Shown here one piece after another: positions 53,796 through 63,420 of a stretch of DNA of 64,000 nucleotides (positions are counted from its first letter, which is position 1; each line of letters opens with the position of its first letter). Location: positions 43,106 through 107,105 of the forward strand of contig JAFYHN010000084.1 of NCBI GenBank assembly GCA_017539165.1, written 5' to 3'. Source of the stretch: Eubacterium sp. (GTDB lineage Bacteria > Bacillota > Clostridia > Lachnospirales > Lachnospiraceae). The notes under the pieces are model-generated. The model did no database searches and was not told where the DNA came from. It saw only the letters and a program-made list of their open reading frames with translations. A program made the position numbers and the translations under genes.

Positions 53796-53906
53796 CTACG
53801 TTTTTCCAATTAATCTAAAGTTAATGTACCGATAAAGACTCTTAATAAATGTTTTAATATAATGAGATTATAAGAGAAACTATATCGTTTAAGGATAACA
53901 GGTAAT

Positions 53907-54671
53907 ATGGAAGAAAAAAAGACAATAATAAAAACTGAAAAGCTTTGTAAGTCATTTTCAGTGGGCGGTGTTCAGCAGCACGTAATAAAGAATATGGATC
54001 TTCAAATCTATGAAGGGGATTTCACCGTTATTATGGGCTCTTCAGGAGCAGGAAAATCAACCCTTCTTTATGCTTTGTCGGGAATGGATAAAGCCAGTCT
54101 GGGTAAGATAATATTCTGCAATAAGGATATAACCAAGTTTACCAGCGATCAGCTTGCGATATTCAGGAGAAGACATTGTGGTTTTATATTTCAGCAGATT
54201 CATCTGATAGAAACTATGAGTATCCTTGATAATGTTCTTGCTGCAGGAATGCTGACCGGTCAGAATAAAAAGAAACTTGTAAAGAATGCAAAGGAACTTC
54301 TTCAGGGAGTAGGAATTGAAGAAAAACTATGGAACAGGTTCCCTAATCAGCTTTCTGGTGGAGAGGCTCAGAGAGTGGGAATAATAAGAGCACTTATAAA
54401 CAGACCCGACATTGTATTCGCAGATGAGCCAACAGGAGCTCTGAATAGTGACAGTAGTGACACTGTACTGAATATACTTACTCAGTTCAATCGTGAGGGG
54501 CAGTCTATAGTAATGGTAACTCATGATATGAAGTCTGCCCGCAGAGGCAATCGAATCATATACCTGAAGGACGGAACTATATGTGGTGAATGTAATCTAG
54601 GATCGTATGTTACGGGAGATAAAGAAAGACATCAGAAACTAAGAACATTTTTAAGTGAAATGGGATGGTAA
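53907..54671 (+). CDS. ABC transporter ATP-binding protein (MacB/VEX type)
   Basis: 254 residues: Walker A GSSGAGKST, FQQIHLIET, signature LSGGEAQR, Walker B IVFADEPTGALN. Partner of the FtsX-type permease that overlaps it by 7 bp. Located behind a two-component system, as in peptide-sensing and detoxification modules. It starts at ATG 53907 with ACAGGTAA upstream (weak site). Confidence 0.93.
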   Translation: MEEKKTIIKTEKLCKSFSVGGVQQHVIKNMDLQIYEGDFTVIMGSSGAGKSTLLYALSGMDKASLGKIIFCNKDITKFTSDQLAIFRRRHCGFIFQQIHLIETMSILDNVLAAGMLTGQNKKKLVKNAKELLQGVGIEEKLWNRFPNQLSGGEAQRVGIIRALINRPDIVFADEPTGALNSDSSDTVLNILTQFNREGQSIVMVTHDMKSARRGNRIIYLKDGTICGECNLGSYVTGDKERHQKLRTFLSEMGW

Positions 54672-57046
54672 AGTGCATGTTAATAAAGTTGATAAAATCC
54701 AATTTTAAAAACGACTTTTCCCATATGATCACGTATTTCCTGATCATGGTATTGACTGTTTTTATGCTACATACGGGATTGGCTATACTTTTAGGTTACA
54801 GAACTATACATAAGGATAAACAGAAGGAATATAATCTGGCTGATGCGATTCTGGTAACCTCGATCAAAGCTAAAGATGAAGAGAAGACAGAGGAGATTAT
54901 TTCCCAATTTAGTGATATAGAATATTATGAAAGTATTAATCCGTTATTTTTGGATTTTGAGATGGTAAGATCCGGTACTGTAGATGATTCAAAGAATGGG
55001 AAGGATACTTTGAATGGTGATTTCAGGGTTATGCCATATGGTAGTTGGGGAGAGTTTGAAGCGCCTCACTTTGTTGAGATGGCGGATGAGGAATATGATA
55101 ATCCTATATATGTATCCATTTCCTTGAACTCCTCTTATTTTAATGCAAAACTTGGAGATAGTATAGATTTAAAGATTGAAGACAAGAATTATACATTTCA
55201 GGTTGCGGGCATATATGAGGGACTTCTCTCAAATGTTTTCGGAATAACATATGTTTCACCAGAAGTTTTTAATGAACTGAAAACTGAACAGGAAAACTCT
55301 GTAAAGTACGAAACTGAAAAGAATATTATAAATACTCTATATTTTATGAAGGTGGATAAAAATGAAAATGTTATGGATGTGGTCAGCCGCCTTACTAAAA
55401 TTTTTAACGAGAATGATATCCTTGCTTCGGCAATCAGCGTTGATGCAATAATTAGTTCTTTAACATATTTTCAGAATCTGATCGCTGCATTATTAGCAGC
55501 ATTTGCCATAGTGATCGCAATCATTTCTATGATCATTATCTATTTCAGAATATCGAATAGTATAGAGCAGAATAGCTCCAATATAGGAGCTCTTAAAGCA
55601 CTTGGATATACATCGGGTCAGATCAGGATTTCAATGGTGATAGAATTCGCTGTTACAACACTCATCTCAGTTATAGTCGGAATCGCTTCTTCGTATTATG
55701 TGCTTCCAATTATTGAGAAAAATATGAGGGGTTTCAGTGGGGTTCAGTGGAATGTTAGGTTTGCACTGATGCCCACACTTATAACGACCGTGTTTATAAT
55801 GGGAACAGTTATATTGGTCGCATCTCTGAGTACGAAAATAATCTTGAGGCTGGATCCTATCATAGCTCTGAGATTCGGTATGGGTTCACATAGTTTTAAG
55901 AAGAATTATGCACCGATAGAAAAAACTGCCGGGTCGATTACCTGGATTATGGCACTTAAATCGGTCTTAGGAAATGCAAAACAGAATGTTATACTTTTTG
56001 TGGCCATGCTTTCAATAGGGCTTTTTACTACATTTGCGGCTTTTCTGTCATACAATTGTATATATGATTCAACTAATCTGGATAAGATGCTCTCGTTTGT
56101 ACATTCAGATGTTGATTTCAGATTTGGTACAGATGAAAACTACGTAGGAGAAATCGGTAAGCTTCCTGAAGTAGAAGCAATATGGTGGCTGGATAGTACG
56201 GAAATGTATGTAGAAGGCAACAAAGTAACCGTATTTATTACTGATGACTGGCAGGATATACCTGAGGTAAATATATACAAGGGAAGAATCCCCAAGTATG
56301 ATAATGAGGTGGCTATTGGTGGATATATGGCTAAAATGCTGCGTGTAACAGTTGGCGATGAAATAGAAGTATCTTATAAGAGAGAAAAAAGAAAGTATCT
56401 GATAACGGGTTTAGAGCAGACTACAGGAATAAACGGATTGGATATCTCACTTACAACTGATGGAGCAAAGCATTTGAAACATGAGGTTAGTAGAGGAAAT
56501 ATAAGTACTATTGTTAAGAATCATTCTCTTAAAAAATCTCAAGAATTAATTAATGAAGTCGAGGGAATGTATGGAGAAAAGTTGAATGATTATTCGAATA
56601 TCATAGAAGAGATTAAGAGTGGGAATAATTCTACGACGTCTTTGGCAACAGTGATCGTGACAGTACTTGTTCTGATTTCTCTGGTGGTTATAATTCTGAC
56701 GTTGAAGCTTATGGTTGATACACTGATAGTAAAAAAACAGAAAGAAATCGGAATCAAAAAGGCTATAGGTTTTTCAAGTAATCAGTTAAGAACTGAACTA
56801 GTGCTTTCAATGCTTCCACAGATATTTGCAGGAGCATGTGCAGGAGCGATTCTGGGATGCCTCTGTTCTAACAAAACTATGTCGATGTTATTTAGTTCAT
56901 TGGGAGTTATGAAATCCAATCTGGTAGTATTTCCTTGGATGGGAATGGTTTCGGTAATCTTTGAATTGGTGGTTTCATATGTGACCATATGGCTCATCTC
57001 TGATAAGATTAAGAATATATCCGCATATTCGCTTATAACCGAATAG
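54665..57046 (+). CDS. FtsX/MacB-type ABC permease
   Basis: 793 residues with an N-terminal TM (about 20-40), a large extracellular domain (about 45-265), an FtsX core of three TM helices (about 270-395), another TM near 430-450, a second extracellular domain and a C-terminal FtsX core (about 655-785). Both extracellular domains are full size, unlike the permease at 8630. ATG 54665 overlaps the ATPase gene; ATG 54677 is a possible alternative. It probably expels or extracts a membrane-associated compound. Confidence 0.9.
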   Translation: MVKCMLIKLIKSNFKNDFSHMITYFLIMVLTVFMLHTGLAILLGYRTIHKDKQKEYNLADAILVTSIKAKDEEKTEEIISQFSDIEYYESINPLFLDFEMVRSGTVDDSKNGKDTLNGDFRVMPYGSWGEFEAPHFVEMADEEYDNPIYVSISLNSSYFNAKLGDSIDLKIEDKNYTFQVAGIYEGLLSNVFGITYVSPEVFNELKTEQENSVKYETEKNIINTLYFMKVDKNENVMDVVSRLTKIFNENDILASAISVDAIISSLTYFQNLIAALLAAFAIVIAIISMIIIYFRISNSIEQNSSNIGALKALGYTSGQIRISMVIEFAVTTLISVIVGIASSYYVLPIIEKNMRGFSGVQWNVRFALMPTLITTVFIMGTVILVASLSTKIILRLDPIIALRFGMGSHSFKKNYAPIEKTAGSITWIMALKSVLGNAKQNVILFVAMLSIGLFTTFAAFLSYNCIYDSTNLDKMLSFVHSDVDFRFGTDENYVGEIGKLPEVEAIWWLDSTEMYVEGNKVTVFITDDWQDIPEVNIYKGRIPKYDNEVAIGGYMAKMLRVTVGDEIEVSYKREKRKYLITGLEQTTGINGLDISLTTDGAKHLKHEVSRGNISTIVKNHSLKKSQELINEVEGMYGEKLNDYSNIIEEIKSGNNSTTSLATVIVTVLVLISLVVIILTLKLMVDTLIVKKQKEIGIKKAIGFSSNQLRTELVLSMLPQIFAGACAGAILGCLCSNKTMSMLFSSLGVMKSNLVVFPWMGMVSVIFELVVSYVTIWLISDKIKNISAYSLITE

Positions 57047-57092
57047 ACAGGTTGATTATCGGATAATTATATGTTTTAATGTCTGTTCGAAT

Positions 57093-57109
57093 ATAACATT
57101 TTATGTTAT
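57093..57109. promoter_or_regulatory. perfect palindrome upstream of trxA
   Basis: ATAACAT-TTT-ATGTTAT, arms 57093-57099 and 57103-57109, in an AT-rich stretch between the permease gene and the hairpin at 57119. Operator-like in size and symmetry; no regulator can be assigned. Confidence 0.35.
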
Positions 57110-57118
57110 CATTAAAAG

Positions 57119-57150
57119 CGAGGTCGTGAGACTTTCACGACCTCGTTTCT
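57119..57150 (+). terminator. terminator between the ABC permease and trxA
   Basis: Perfect 11-bp stem CGAGGTCGTGA (57119-57129) / TCACGACCTCG (57135-57145) with a five-base loop, followed by TTTCTCT. Terminates the ABC operon; if the trxA promoter is upstream, it would act as an attenuator. Confidence 0.82.
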
Positions 57151-57195
57151 CTATGTAGTTTTAGTAGTATTCTGGTAGTATGGGAGGATAGAGAT

Positions 57196-57504
57196 ATGGC
57201 AGTTAAGCAGATTACAGAAGATCAGTTTGAAGCAGAAGTATTAAAGAGTGATATTCCGGTTCTTGTAGATTTTTTTGCTACATGGTGCGGACCTTGTAAG
57301 ATGATGGCTCCGGTTCTTGAAGAGCTTTCAAATGAGATGGAAAATGTGAAGTTTGCATCTATAGATGTTGATGATGCTGAGAGAATTGCTATCCAGTATG
57401 GCATTTCAAGTATTCCATGTCTCATTCTTTTCAAGAATGGCGAAGAAGCAACAAGAAATGTAGGCGCAGTACCTAAAAGCAAGTTGAAGGAGCTTTTATC
57501 ATAA
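57196..57504 (+). CDS. trxA: thioredoxin
   Basis: 102 residues with the active site WCGPC and the cis-Pro segment SIPCLILF (here preceded by Ile). Small cytosolic disulfide reductant. GGGAGG precedes ATG 57196, and the stop overlaps the trxB start by 1 bp, so enzyme and substrate are made together. An extra Cys follows the cis-Pro (IPC), which is uncommon and could affect redox behaviour. Confidence 0.97.
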   Translation: MAVKQITEDQFEAEVLKSDIPVLVDFFATWCGPCKMMAPVLEELSNEMENVKFASIDVDDAERIAIQYGISSIPCLILFKNGEEATRNVGAVPKSKLKELLS

Positions 57505-58427
57505 TGATAGATGTATTGATTATTGGAGCAGGCCCTGCGGGGCTATCTGCTGCAATATATGTTGAACGTTCGGGCAAGCATGCTGTATGTCTTGAGTCAC
57601 TTACCGTTGGTGGTCAGATTGTGAATACGCCGGAGATATCAAACTATCCTGGTATAAAGCAGACATCGGGATTTGAATTCTCTATGGCGCTCTATGAGCA
57701 GGCTACTGAACTTGGTGCTGAAGTGAATTATGAAAAGGCTGTTAAGATAGAAAAAGTCGGAGAAGATAAGGCATCAGGCTTTATGGTGACTACAGAATCC
57801 GGTAAGACATATGCTGCCCAAACCGTGATCATTGCAACGGGTGCTAAGAATAGACATCTCGGAATAGATAAGGAAGAGGTATTTACCGGAAAAGGCATTT
57901 CATATTGTGCAACCTGTGATGGAGCTTTCTTTAAGAAGAAAGATGTTGCTGTTGCGGGGGGCGGAAATACTGCTCTTGAGGATGCACTGTTCTTATCGAA
58001 TTATTGCAATAAGGTTTATGTGATCCACAGAAGACAGGAGTTCAGAGGAGAACCTCAGATTCTTAATGTACTTAAAGAGAAGGAGAATATATCATTTGTT
58101 CTGGATAGTACGGTAGAAGAACTGAAGGGTGAGAGTTCACTTGAAGCCGTTGTAGTTAAGAATAAGGTGTCCGGGGAATTGACAGAAATACCGGTTCAGG
58201 GACTCTTTATTGCAATCGGACAGGAACCAGATAATGCTGATTTTGCCAATGAAGTTCAACTTGATGAAAAGGGATATATAGCAGCTGACGAAAGCTGTTA
58301 TACAAAGACACCGGGGATATTCGTAGCGGGCGATTGCAGAACCAAGCTGGTGAGACAGCTTACAACTGCTGCTTCTGATGGGGCAGTTGCTGCGCTTGCT
58401 GCCTGTGCATACATTATGGAGGACTGA
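57504..58427 (+). CDS. trxB: thioredoxin reductase
   Basis: 307 residues: FAD-binding GAGPAGLSAAIY, the redox pair CATCDG, a second nucleotide fold GGGNTALEDA with downstream HRRQEFRG (Arg pair for NADPH) and the C-terminal FVAGDCRTK. Reduces the adjacent thioredoxin with NADPH. It overlaps trxA by 1 bp and is followed 3 bp later by the kinase gene. Confidence 0.97.
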   Translation: MIDVLIIGAGPAGLSAAIYVERSGKHAVCLESLTVGGQIVNTPEISNYPGIKQTSGFEFSMALYEQATELGAEVNYEKAVKIEKVGEDKASGFMVTTESGKTYAAQTVIIATGAKNRHLGIDKEEVFTGKGISYCATCDGAFFKKKDVAVAGGGNTALEDALFLSNYCNKVYVIHRRQEFRGEPQILNVLKEKENISFVLDSTVEELKGESSLEAVVVKNKVSGELTEIPVQGLFIAIGQEPDNADFANEVQLDEKGYIAADESCYTKTPGIFVAGDCRTKLVRQLTTAASDGAVAALAACAYIMED

Positions 58428-58430
58428 CCG

Positions 58431-59333
58431 GTGGTATATACTATAACTTTTAACCCTTCGCTTGATTATATAGTCACTGTTGATGATTTCAGACTTGGAC
58501 TTACCAACAGAACTACGTCTGAGCTTATGCTTCCCGGAGGTAAGGGGATAAATGAATCAATAGTTCTAAGCAGTCTCGGCATAGATAATACAGCAATCTA
58601 TTTTTCGGCGGGATTTGTAGGTGATGAGATCACAAGAAGGGTTCATGATACGGGAATAAAATCAGATGAGATAAGACTTAAGGATGGATGCTCAAGGATT
58701 AACATTAAACTTAAGTCATATGAAGGAACAGAGATAAATGCATCAGGTCCGGATATCTCGGAAGAATATATTGAAGAACTTTTTAACAGGATCGATAAAC
58801 TGAAGAAGGATGATATTCTTGTATTGGCAGGAAGTATTCCTCCTTCCGTACAGAAATCCATATACAGCGATATAATGGCACGTCTGGATGGACAGGGTGT
58901 GAACGTGGTAGTAGATGCTACAGGCTCTGTGCTTCTTGAGACTTTGAAATACAGACCGTTTCTCGTAAAGCCAAATAACCATGAACTGGGTGAGCTTTTT
59001 GGTGTAACACTTGAGACAAGAGAGAGTGTTGTGCCTTATGCCAGAAAGCTTCAGACCATGGGAGCCAGGAATGTTATAGTGTCTATGGCAGGCGAAGGAG
59101 CGGTTTTTGTTTCTGAAGATGATCATGAATATATGATGCCTGCACCGGAAGGAAAACTGATCAACGGAGTCGGTGCGGGAGATTCGATGGTTGCCGGTTT
59201 TATTGCAGGATATCTCAAAGGAGAATCCCTGGAGACTGCATTTAAAATGGGTATAAGTGCAGGCTCGGCAAGTGCATTTTCAGAGTATCTTGCAACCGGA
59301 GAAGAGATTATGAAGGTATACAGCTCATTGTAG
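58431..59333 (+). CDS. fruK: 1-phosphofructokinase (PfkB family)
   Basis: 300 residues: MVYTITFNPSLDYIV opening, GGKGIN motif, and the C-terminal PfkB signature GVGAGDSMVAGF with the catalytic Asp. Closest pattern is FruK/LacC, phosphorylating fructose-1-phosphate (or tagatose-6-phosphate). It starts with GTG 58431 and GGAGGA upstream. The following DeoR-type gene matches the usual fruK-regulator pairing, but no fructose PTS gene is visible in the window. Confidence 0.88.
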   Translation: MVYTITFNPSLDYIVTVDDFRLGLTNRTTSELMLPGGKGINESIVLSSLGIDNTAIYFSAGFVGDEITRRVHDTGIKSDEIRLKDGCSRINIKLKSYEGTEINASGPDISEEYIEELFNRIDKLKKDDILVLAGSIPPSVQKSIYSDIMARLDGQGVNVVVDATGSVLLETLKYRPFLVKPNNHELGELFGVTLETRESVVPYARKLQTMGARNVIVSMAGEGAVFVSEDDHEYMMPAPEGKLINGVGAGDSMVAGFIAGYLKGESLETAFKMGISAGSASAFSEYLATGEEIMKVYSSL

Positions 59334-59347
59334 GGGGATAATGCAGG

Positions 59348-60100
59348 GTGTTGTCAGAAGAGAGAAGGGATCTGATCCTTCAGGAAGTAAATGAAAAGAA
59401 GAGCGTTACGATTGAAGAACTGCAGGCGTGCCTTGGAGTGTCAGAGTCAACTATAAGAAGGGATATAGTGTATCTCAGTCGGCAGGGAAAACTGGCAAGG
59501 GTACATGGCGGAGCTGTTGCGCTGGAAGATGTTCCGAAAGCGACGAGAGCGACTTCTCATATAAGCGAATCGACGAACACGGAAGAGAAGCTGAGGATAG
59601 CTTCTTATGCAGCTGAACTAATAAAGCCTGGCGATTGTGTTTTTATAGATTCGGGAACGACAACAGAGTATATGATAGATTGCATAACGGAATATAAGGC
59701 AAACTATGTTACTAACTCGATTCTAAATGCCAGAAAACTGGTGGAGAGAGGTTTTAAAGTTTTTCTCGTGGGAGGAGAGCTGAAGGAGAATACCGAGGTA
59801 GTGGTTGGGGCCGATGCGATACTGAATATCCAGAGATATCATTTTACTAAAGGCTTCTTCGGTACTAACGGCGTCAGCAGCAAGGTTGGTTTTACTACTC
59901 CCGATGTCCGTGAGGCACTTGTTAAGAGGGTTGCTATAGAGTGTACTGATCCTGGACAGAGATATATTTTGGCAGATCACGGGAAGTTCGGTCTGATGTC
60001 TGCGGTGACATTTTCGGACTTCGGTGGAGTGGTCATTCTTACAGATAAAAAACAGGACAGACAATATAGTGAGATTGCTGACATTTGGGTGGTTGACTAA
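59348..60100 (+). CDS. DeoR-family transcriptional regulator
   Basis: 250 residues: N-terminal helix-turn-helix (RRDLILQEVNEKKSVTIEEL, ESTIRRDI, GKLARVHGGAV) and the C-terminal sugar-phosphate sensor domain (FIDSGTTTEYM, LVGGELKENTEVVVG, DHGKFG). Probably responds to a sugar phosphate made or used by the adjacent kinase. GTG 59348 (GGGGGA upstream) or TTG 59351 is the start; no ATG is available in frame nearby. Confidence 0.92.
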   Translation: MLSEERRDLILQEVNEKKSVTIEELQACLGVSESTIRRDIVYLSRQGKLARVHGGAVALEDVPKATRATSHISESTNTEEKLRIASYAAELIKPGDCVFIDSGTTTEYMIDCITEYKANYVTNSILNARKLVERGFKVFLVGGELKENTEVVVGADAILNIQRYHFTKGFFGTNGVSSKVGFTTPDVREALVKRVAIECTDPGQRYILADHGKFGLMSAVTFSDFGGVVILTDKKQDRQYSEIADIWVVD

Positions 60101-60176
60101 AAAAGTTATGATGCTTATAATCATGAATAGTAACGTCGAACGTTAACATACATATATATCAAAGGAGGACATAAAG

Positions 60177-60797
60177 ATGAAGGTATATTCGGTTTCCGAT
60201 CCGGAATTTCGCGAATACGGTAAAGTGTTGGAGGGGTATGATGTAAATGAACTCCTTGACGCTATGAAAAAGGTTGAGATGCCTGCTGAAGGAGTTGCTT
60301 ACGAACCTTGGATCGATAGCCTTGAGGCGTGTGGAGTATTTAAGGATCTTCAGACAAATGCATTTGGTGATATGCCTATCGAGCTTGGAATGTGCTGGGG
60401 ATACAACAAGGCTCTTAACTGCCTTGAGTATCACAGAAATAGTGAGATAAATATCGGTGCAACTGATTTCGTATTACTTCTTGCTAAGCAGGATAAGATT
60501 ATAGATGGTGTTCTTGACACAGCTGATGTTGTTGCATTCCGTGCACCTGCTGGAGCTGTTGTTGAAGTTTATGCTACATCACTTCACTATGCACCTTGCC
60601 AGGTTGAAGATGGTGGTTTCAGAGTAGCAGTAGTGCTTCCTAGAAATACAAACACAGATCTTCAGAAACCTGCAGAAAAGGATTTCGAGGATAAGATGCT
60701 TTGGGCAAGAAATAAGTGGCTTCTTGCACATCCTGATTCATCTGAAGCTAAGCAGGGCGCTTACATCGGATTAAAGGGTGAGAACATCTCTCTGTAA
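60177..60797 (+). CDS. DUF4867-like cupin protein
   Basis: 206 residues: LEYHRNSEINIGATDFVLLLA and AFRAPAGAVVEVYATSLHYAPC are the two cupin-like strands with His/Glu residues suited to bind a metal. I recognise it as similar to the DUF4867 family, often near sugar or aldose metabolism genes, and possibly a sugar isomerase or epimerase. A strong AAAGGAGG site precedes ATG 60177. Codon bias suggests good expression. Downstream of the DeoR gene after 76 bp; terminated at 60832. Confidence 0.78.
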   Translation: MKVYSVSDPEFREYGKVLEGYDVNELLDAMKKVEMPAEGVAYEPWIDSLEACGVFKDLQTNAFGDMPIELGMCWGYNKALNCLEYHRNSEINIGATDFVLLLAKQDKIIDGVLDTADVVAFRAPAGAVVEVYATSLHYAPCQVEDGGFRVAVVLPRNTNTDLQKPAEKDFEDKMLWARNKWLLAHPDSSEAKQGAYIGLKGENISL

Positions 60798-60831
60798 GTA
60801 AAAGATGTAACTGATATAGTTGCTGAGATTA

Positions 60832-60870
60832 TCAAGACTCGCGAAAGCGGGTCTTGATTGATTTAAATAT
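60832..60870 (+). terminator. terminator after the cupin gene
   Basis: 12-bp stem ATCAAGACTCGC (60832-60843) / GCGGGTCTTGAT (60848-60859), one G-T pair, GAAA loop, followed by TGATTTAAATATTT. Confidence 0.8.
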
Positions 60871-60902
60871 TTCCTAATGTGTGGGATTATCTGGAGGATA
60901 TT

Positions 60903-62414
60903 ATGTTTAAGATCATGACACCTCGCGAGGCGGTCGACCTTATAAAAGATGGAGACTGCATATGCGTTAATTCATTTCTGGGAATCGAGAATCCTGTTGA
61001 AATGCATGAGGCTATATATGAGAAGTTCAAGAAGAAAGGATCGCCATCTCATCTGACAATGGTATCCAGTGCGGGCTTTGGTCTCTGGGATGAGAATAAG
61101 AATGCCGAAGGTTATATAAGAGACGGGGCAGTCGATAAGCTTATATGTGGACATTTCGGAGCAATGTACAGTACAAAAAAGCTGGTACTTGAGGACAGAT
61201 TCGAAGCATATAATCTTCCTTTGGGTTGTATATCTCATGCCATAAGAGCACAGGCCGGAGGAATTCCGGGAGCACTGTCAAAGGTTGGACTGGATATATT
61301 TGTTGATCCAAGGATGGAAGGTCCGGGAATCAATAAGATCTCTAAGGACGACTCATATGTTAAGCATGTCAAGGTCGATGGTGAAGAATTTCTGTACTAT
61401 CAGCTTCCGAAGATAAACATCGCGCTTATCAAGGGAACTGCGGCTGACAGAAAAGGAAATATATCCTTTGATGATATGTATATGTCTGGTGACGCTTTGT
61501 CCATATGTCAGGCAGCAAAAGCAAACGGAGGAAAGGTTATAGTCCAGGTTGATAAGCTTGTCAGAAAGCCTACGCGTCCTCGTAATGCCATCATTCCAGG
61601 TTGCCTTGTTGATGCTATTGTTGTGGTTGAGCAGGAACCTCTCGGAAGCGGATATGAAGCTCTTACAGGTAGTTTCGAGATACCTTCCGGACAATGGGAT
61701 ATGTGGGTTGAGATCATCGAGAGAATGACATCAGCCGAGAGACATAACAGTATAGTGGCAGATATCATAGGAAAGCGTGCAACTAAGGAACTTAAAGAAG
61801 ATGATATCGTTAATATCGGTGTCGGAATTCCTGAGACTGTTTCAAAGTATGCTAAGGAATCAGGATTATTGAATAAGGTCACTCTTACAGTTGAATCTGG
61901 TGGTGTTGGTGGATTCCCTGCATCCGGTCCGGTATTTGGAGCGATGATCGGTGCAGCTTCTGTTTACGATATGGCAAACCAGTTTGATCTGTATGATAAC
62001 GGTGGTCTTGATATATGCTTTATGGGAGCTATTGAAGTTGATAAGGATGGTAACGTCAATGCTCATAAGGTTCCGGGCGCATTTGCCGGAATCGGAGGAT
62101 TTGCAAATATTACAGCAAAGACTCATACGGTTGTATTCTGTCTTTCATTTACTACAAAGGGACTCTTCGTAGAAGAAAATGACGGAAAGATATCAATCGT
62201 TCAGGAAGGAAAGATACCGAAATTTGTAGATAAGGTGGAGAGCATAAGTTTCTCTGCAAAGAGAGCGTTGAAGAATAAGCAGAAAGTTCTCTATGTGACA
62301 GAAAGATGTGTATTCCAGCTTACAAAAAAAGGACTTAAACTGATAGAGGTTTATCCGGGAATCGATAAAGAAAGAGATGTTCTGGATCAGCTTCCATTTT
62401 CAGTTGTAGAATAA
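60903..62414 (+). CDS. acyl-CoA:carboxylate CoA-transferase (family I, fused subunits; propionate/acetate type)
   Basis: 503 residues from ATG 60903 (CTGGAGG upstream; the frame opens at GTG 60879). The alpha-like half carries the GHFGAMYSTKKL region, and the beta-like half VNIGVGIPETVSKY followed by LTVESGGVGGFPASG, where the Glu of ESG is the thioester-forming residue. FMGAIEVDKDGNVN is another family landmark. It swaps CoA between short-chain acyl groups such as acetate, propionate, lactate or butyrate, fitting a fermenter. Length and fusion match Pct/YdiF. Confidence 0.9.
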   Translation: MFKIMTPREAVDLIKDGDCICVNSFLGIENPVEMHEAIYEKFKKKGSPSHLTMVSSAGFGLWDENKNAEGYIRDGAVDKLICGHFGAMYSTKKLVLEDRFEAYNLPLGCISHAIRAQAGGIPGALSKVGLDIFVDPRMEGPGINKISKDDSYVKHVKVDGEEFLYYQLPKINIALIKGTAADRKGNISFDDMYMSGDALSICQAAKANGGKVIVQVDKLVRKPTRPRNAIIPGCLVDAIVVVEQEPLGSGYEALTGSFEIPSGQWDMWVEIIERMTSAERHNSIVADIIGKRATKELKEDDIVNIGVGIPETVSKYAKESGLLNKVTLTVESGGVGGFPASGPVFGAMIGAASVYDMANQFDLYDNGGLDICFMGAIEVDKDGNVNAHKVPGAFAGIGGFANITAKTHTVVFCLSFTTKGLFVEENDGKISIVQEGKIPKFVDKVESISFSAKRALKNKQKVLYVTERCVFQLTKKGLKLIEVYPGIDKERDVLDQLPFSVVE

Positions 62415-62428
62415 TAGGAGGAAAAGAT

Positions 62429-63409
62429 ATGAGTATAAAAGTAGGAATTCTCGGATATGGTAATCTGGGACGTGGCGTAGAAAAGGCAGTAAGTGTGTGT
62501 GATGATATGAGCCTTGTAGGTGTGTTCACAAGACGTGATCCAAGTACAGTAAGCATTGATTCAGGTGCTAAGGCATATCATGTAGATGCACTTGAGAATA
62601 TGAAGGATGATATAGATGTACTTATCATCTGTGGAGGAAGTGCAACAGATCTTCCAGAGATGACACCTAAGTATGCTGCTATGTATAACGTTATCGATTC
62701 ATTTGATACACATGCTAACATTCCGGTACATTTCGCTAATGTAGATGCAGCTGCCAAGAAGGCTGGAAAGATCGGGATTATTTCATGTGGATGGGATCCA
62801 GGAATGTTCTCACTGAACCGTCTCTATGCACACAGTGTTCTTCCAGGTGGAAAGGATTATACATTCTGGGGTAAGGGTGTAAGCCAGGGACATTCAGATG
62901 CTATCAGAAGAATAGAAGGAGTTGTTGATGCAAGACAGTATACAGTTCCAGTTCCTGAAGCACTTGATGCAGTTCGTTCAGGTGAGAATCCTGAGCTTAC
63001 TACAAGACAGAAGCACACAAGAGTATGCTATGTTGTAGCTGAAGAAGGAGCTGATAAGGCACGTATAGAAAAAGAGATCGTTACTATGCCAAACTACTTT
63101 GCTGATTATGATACAACAGTAAACTTTATCTCATCTGAAGAGATGAAGAGAGATCATAGTGGACTTCCACATGGTGGATCAGTCATCTATTCAGGAACAA
63201 CAGATGATGGAAAGAAGAAGCATGTTATAGAGTATAGCCTTAAGCTTGACTCTAACCCTGAATTCACAGGATCAGTTCTTACAGCTTATGCTAGAGCTGC
63301 TTACAGAATGAACCAGAACGGAGATAACGGAGCGAAGACAGTATTCGATATCGCACCTGCACTCCTTTCACCACTTAGCGGAGAGGAAATACGAGCACAC
63401 ATGCTCTAA
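62429..63409 (+). CDS. ddh: meso-diaminopimelate D-dehydrogenase
   Basis: 326 residues: a Rossmann start VGILGYGNLGRGVEKAV with VFTRRDP (NADPH phosphate-binding Arg), CGGSATDLPEM, SFDTHANIP, ISCGWDPGMFSLNR and WGKGVSQGHSDAIRRI, all typical of Ddh. It makes meso-diaminopimelate in one step for lysine and peptidoglycan. AGGAGG precedes ATG 62429. Codon use is strongly biased. 14 bp after the CoA-transferase gene. Confidence 0.96.
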   Translation: MSIKVGILGYGNLGRGVEKAVSVCDDMSLVGVFTRRDPSTVSIDSGAKAYHVDALENMKDDIDVLIICGGSATDLPEMTPKYAAMYNVIDSFDTHANIPVHFANVDAAAKKAGKIGIISCGWDPGMFSLNRLYAHSVLPGGKDYTFWGKGVSQGHSDAIRRIEGVVDARQYTVPVPEALDAVRSGENPELTTRQKHTRVCYVVAEEGADKARIEKEIVTMPNYFADYDTTVNFISSEEMKRDHSGLPHGGSVIYSGTTDDGKKKHVIEYSLKLDSNPEFTGSVLTAYARAAYRMNQNGDNGAKTVFDIAPALLSPLSGEEIRAHML

Positions 63410-63420
63410 TTTTTACCACG

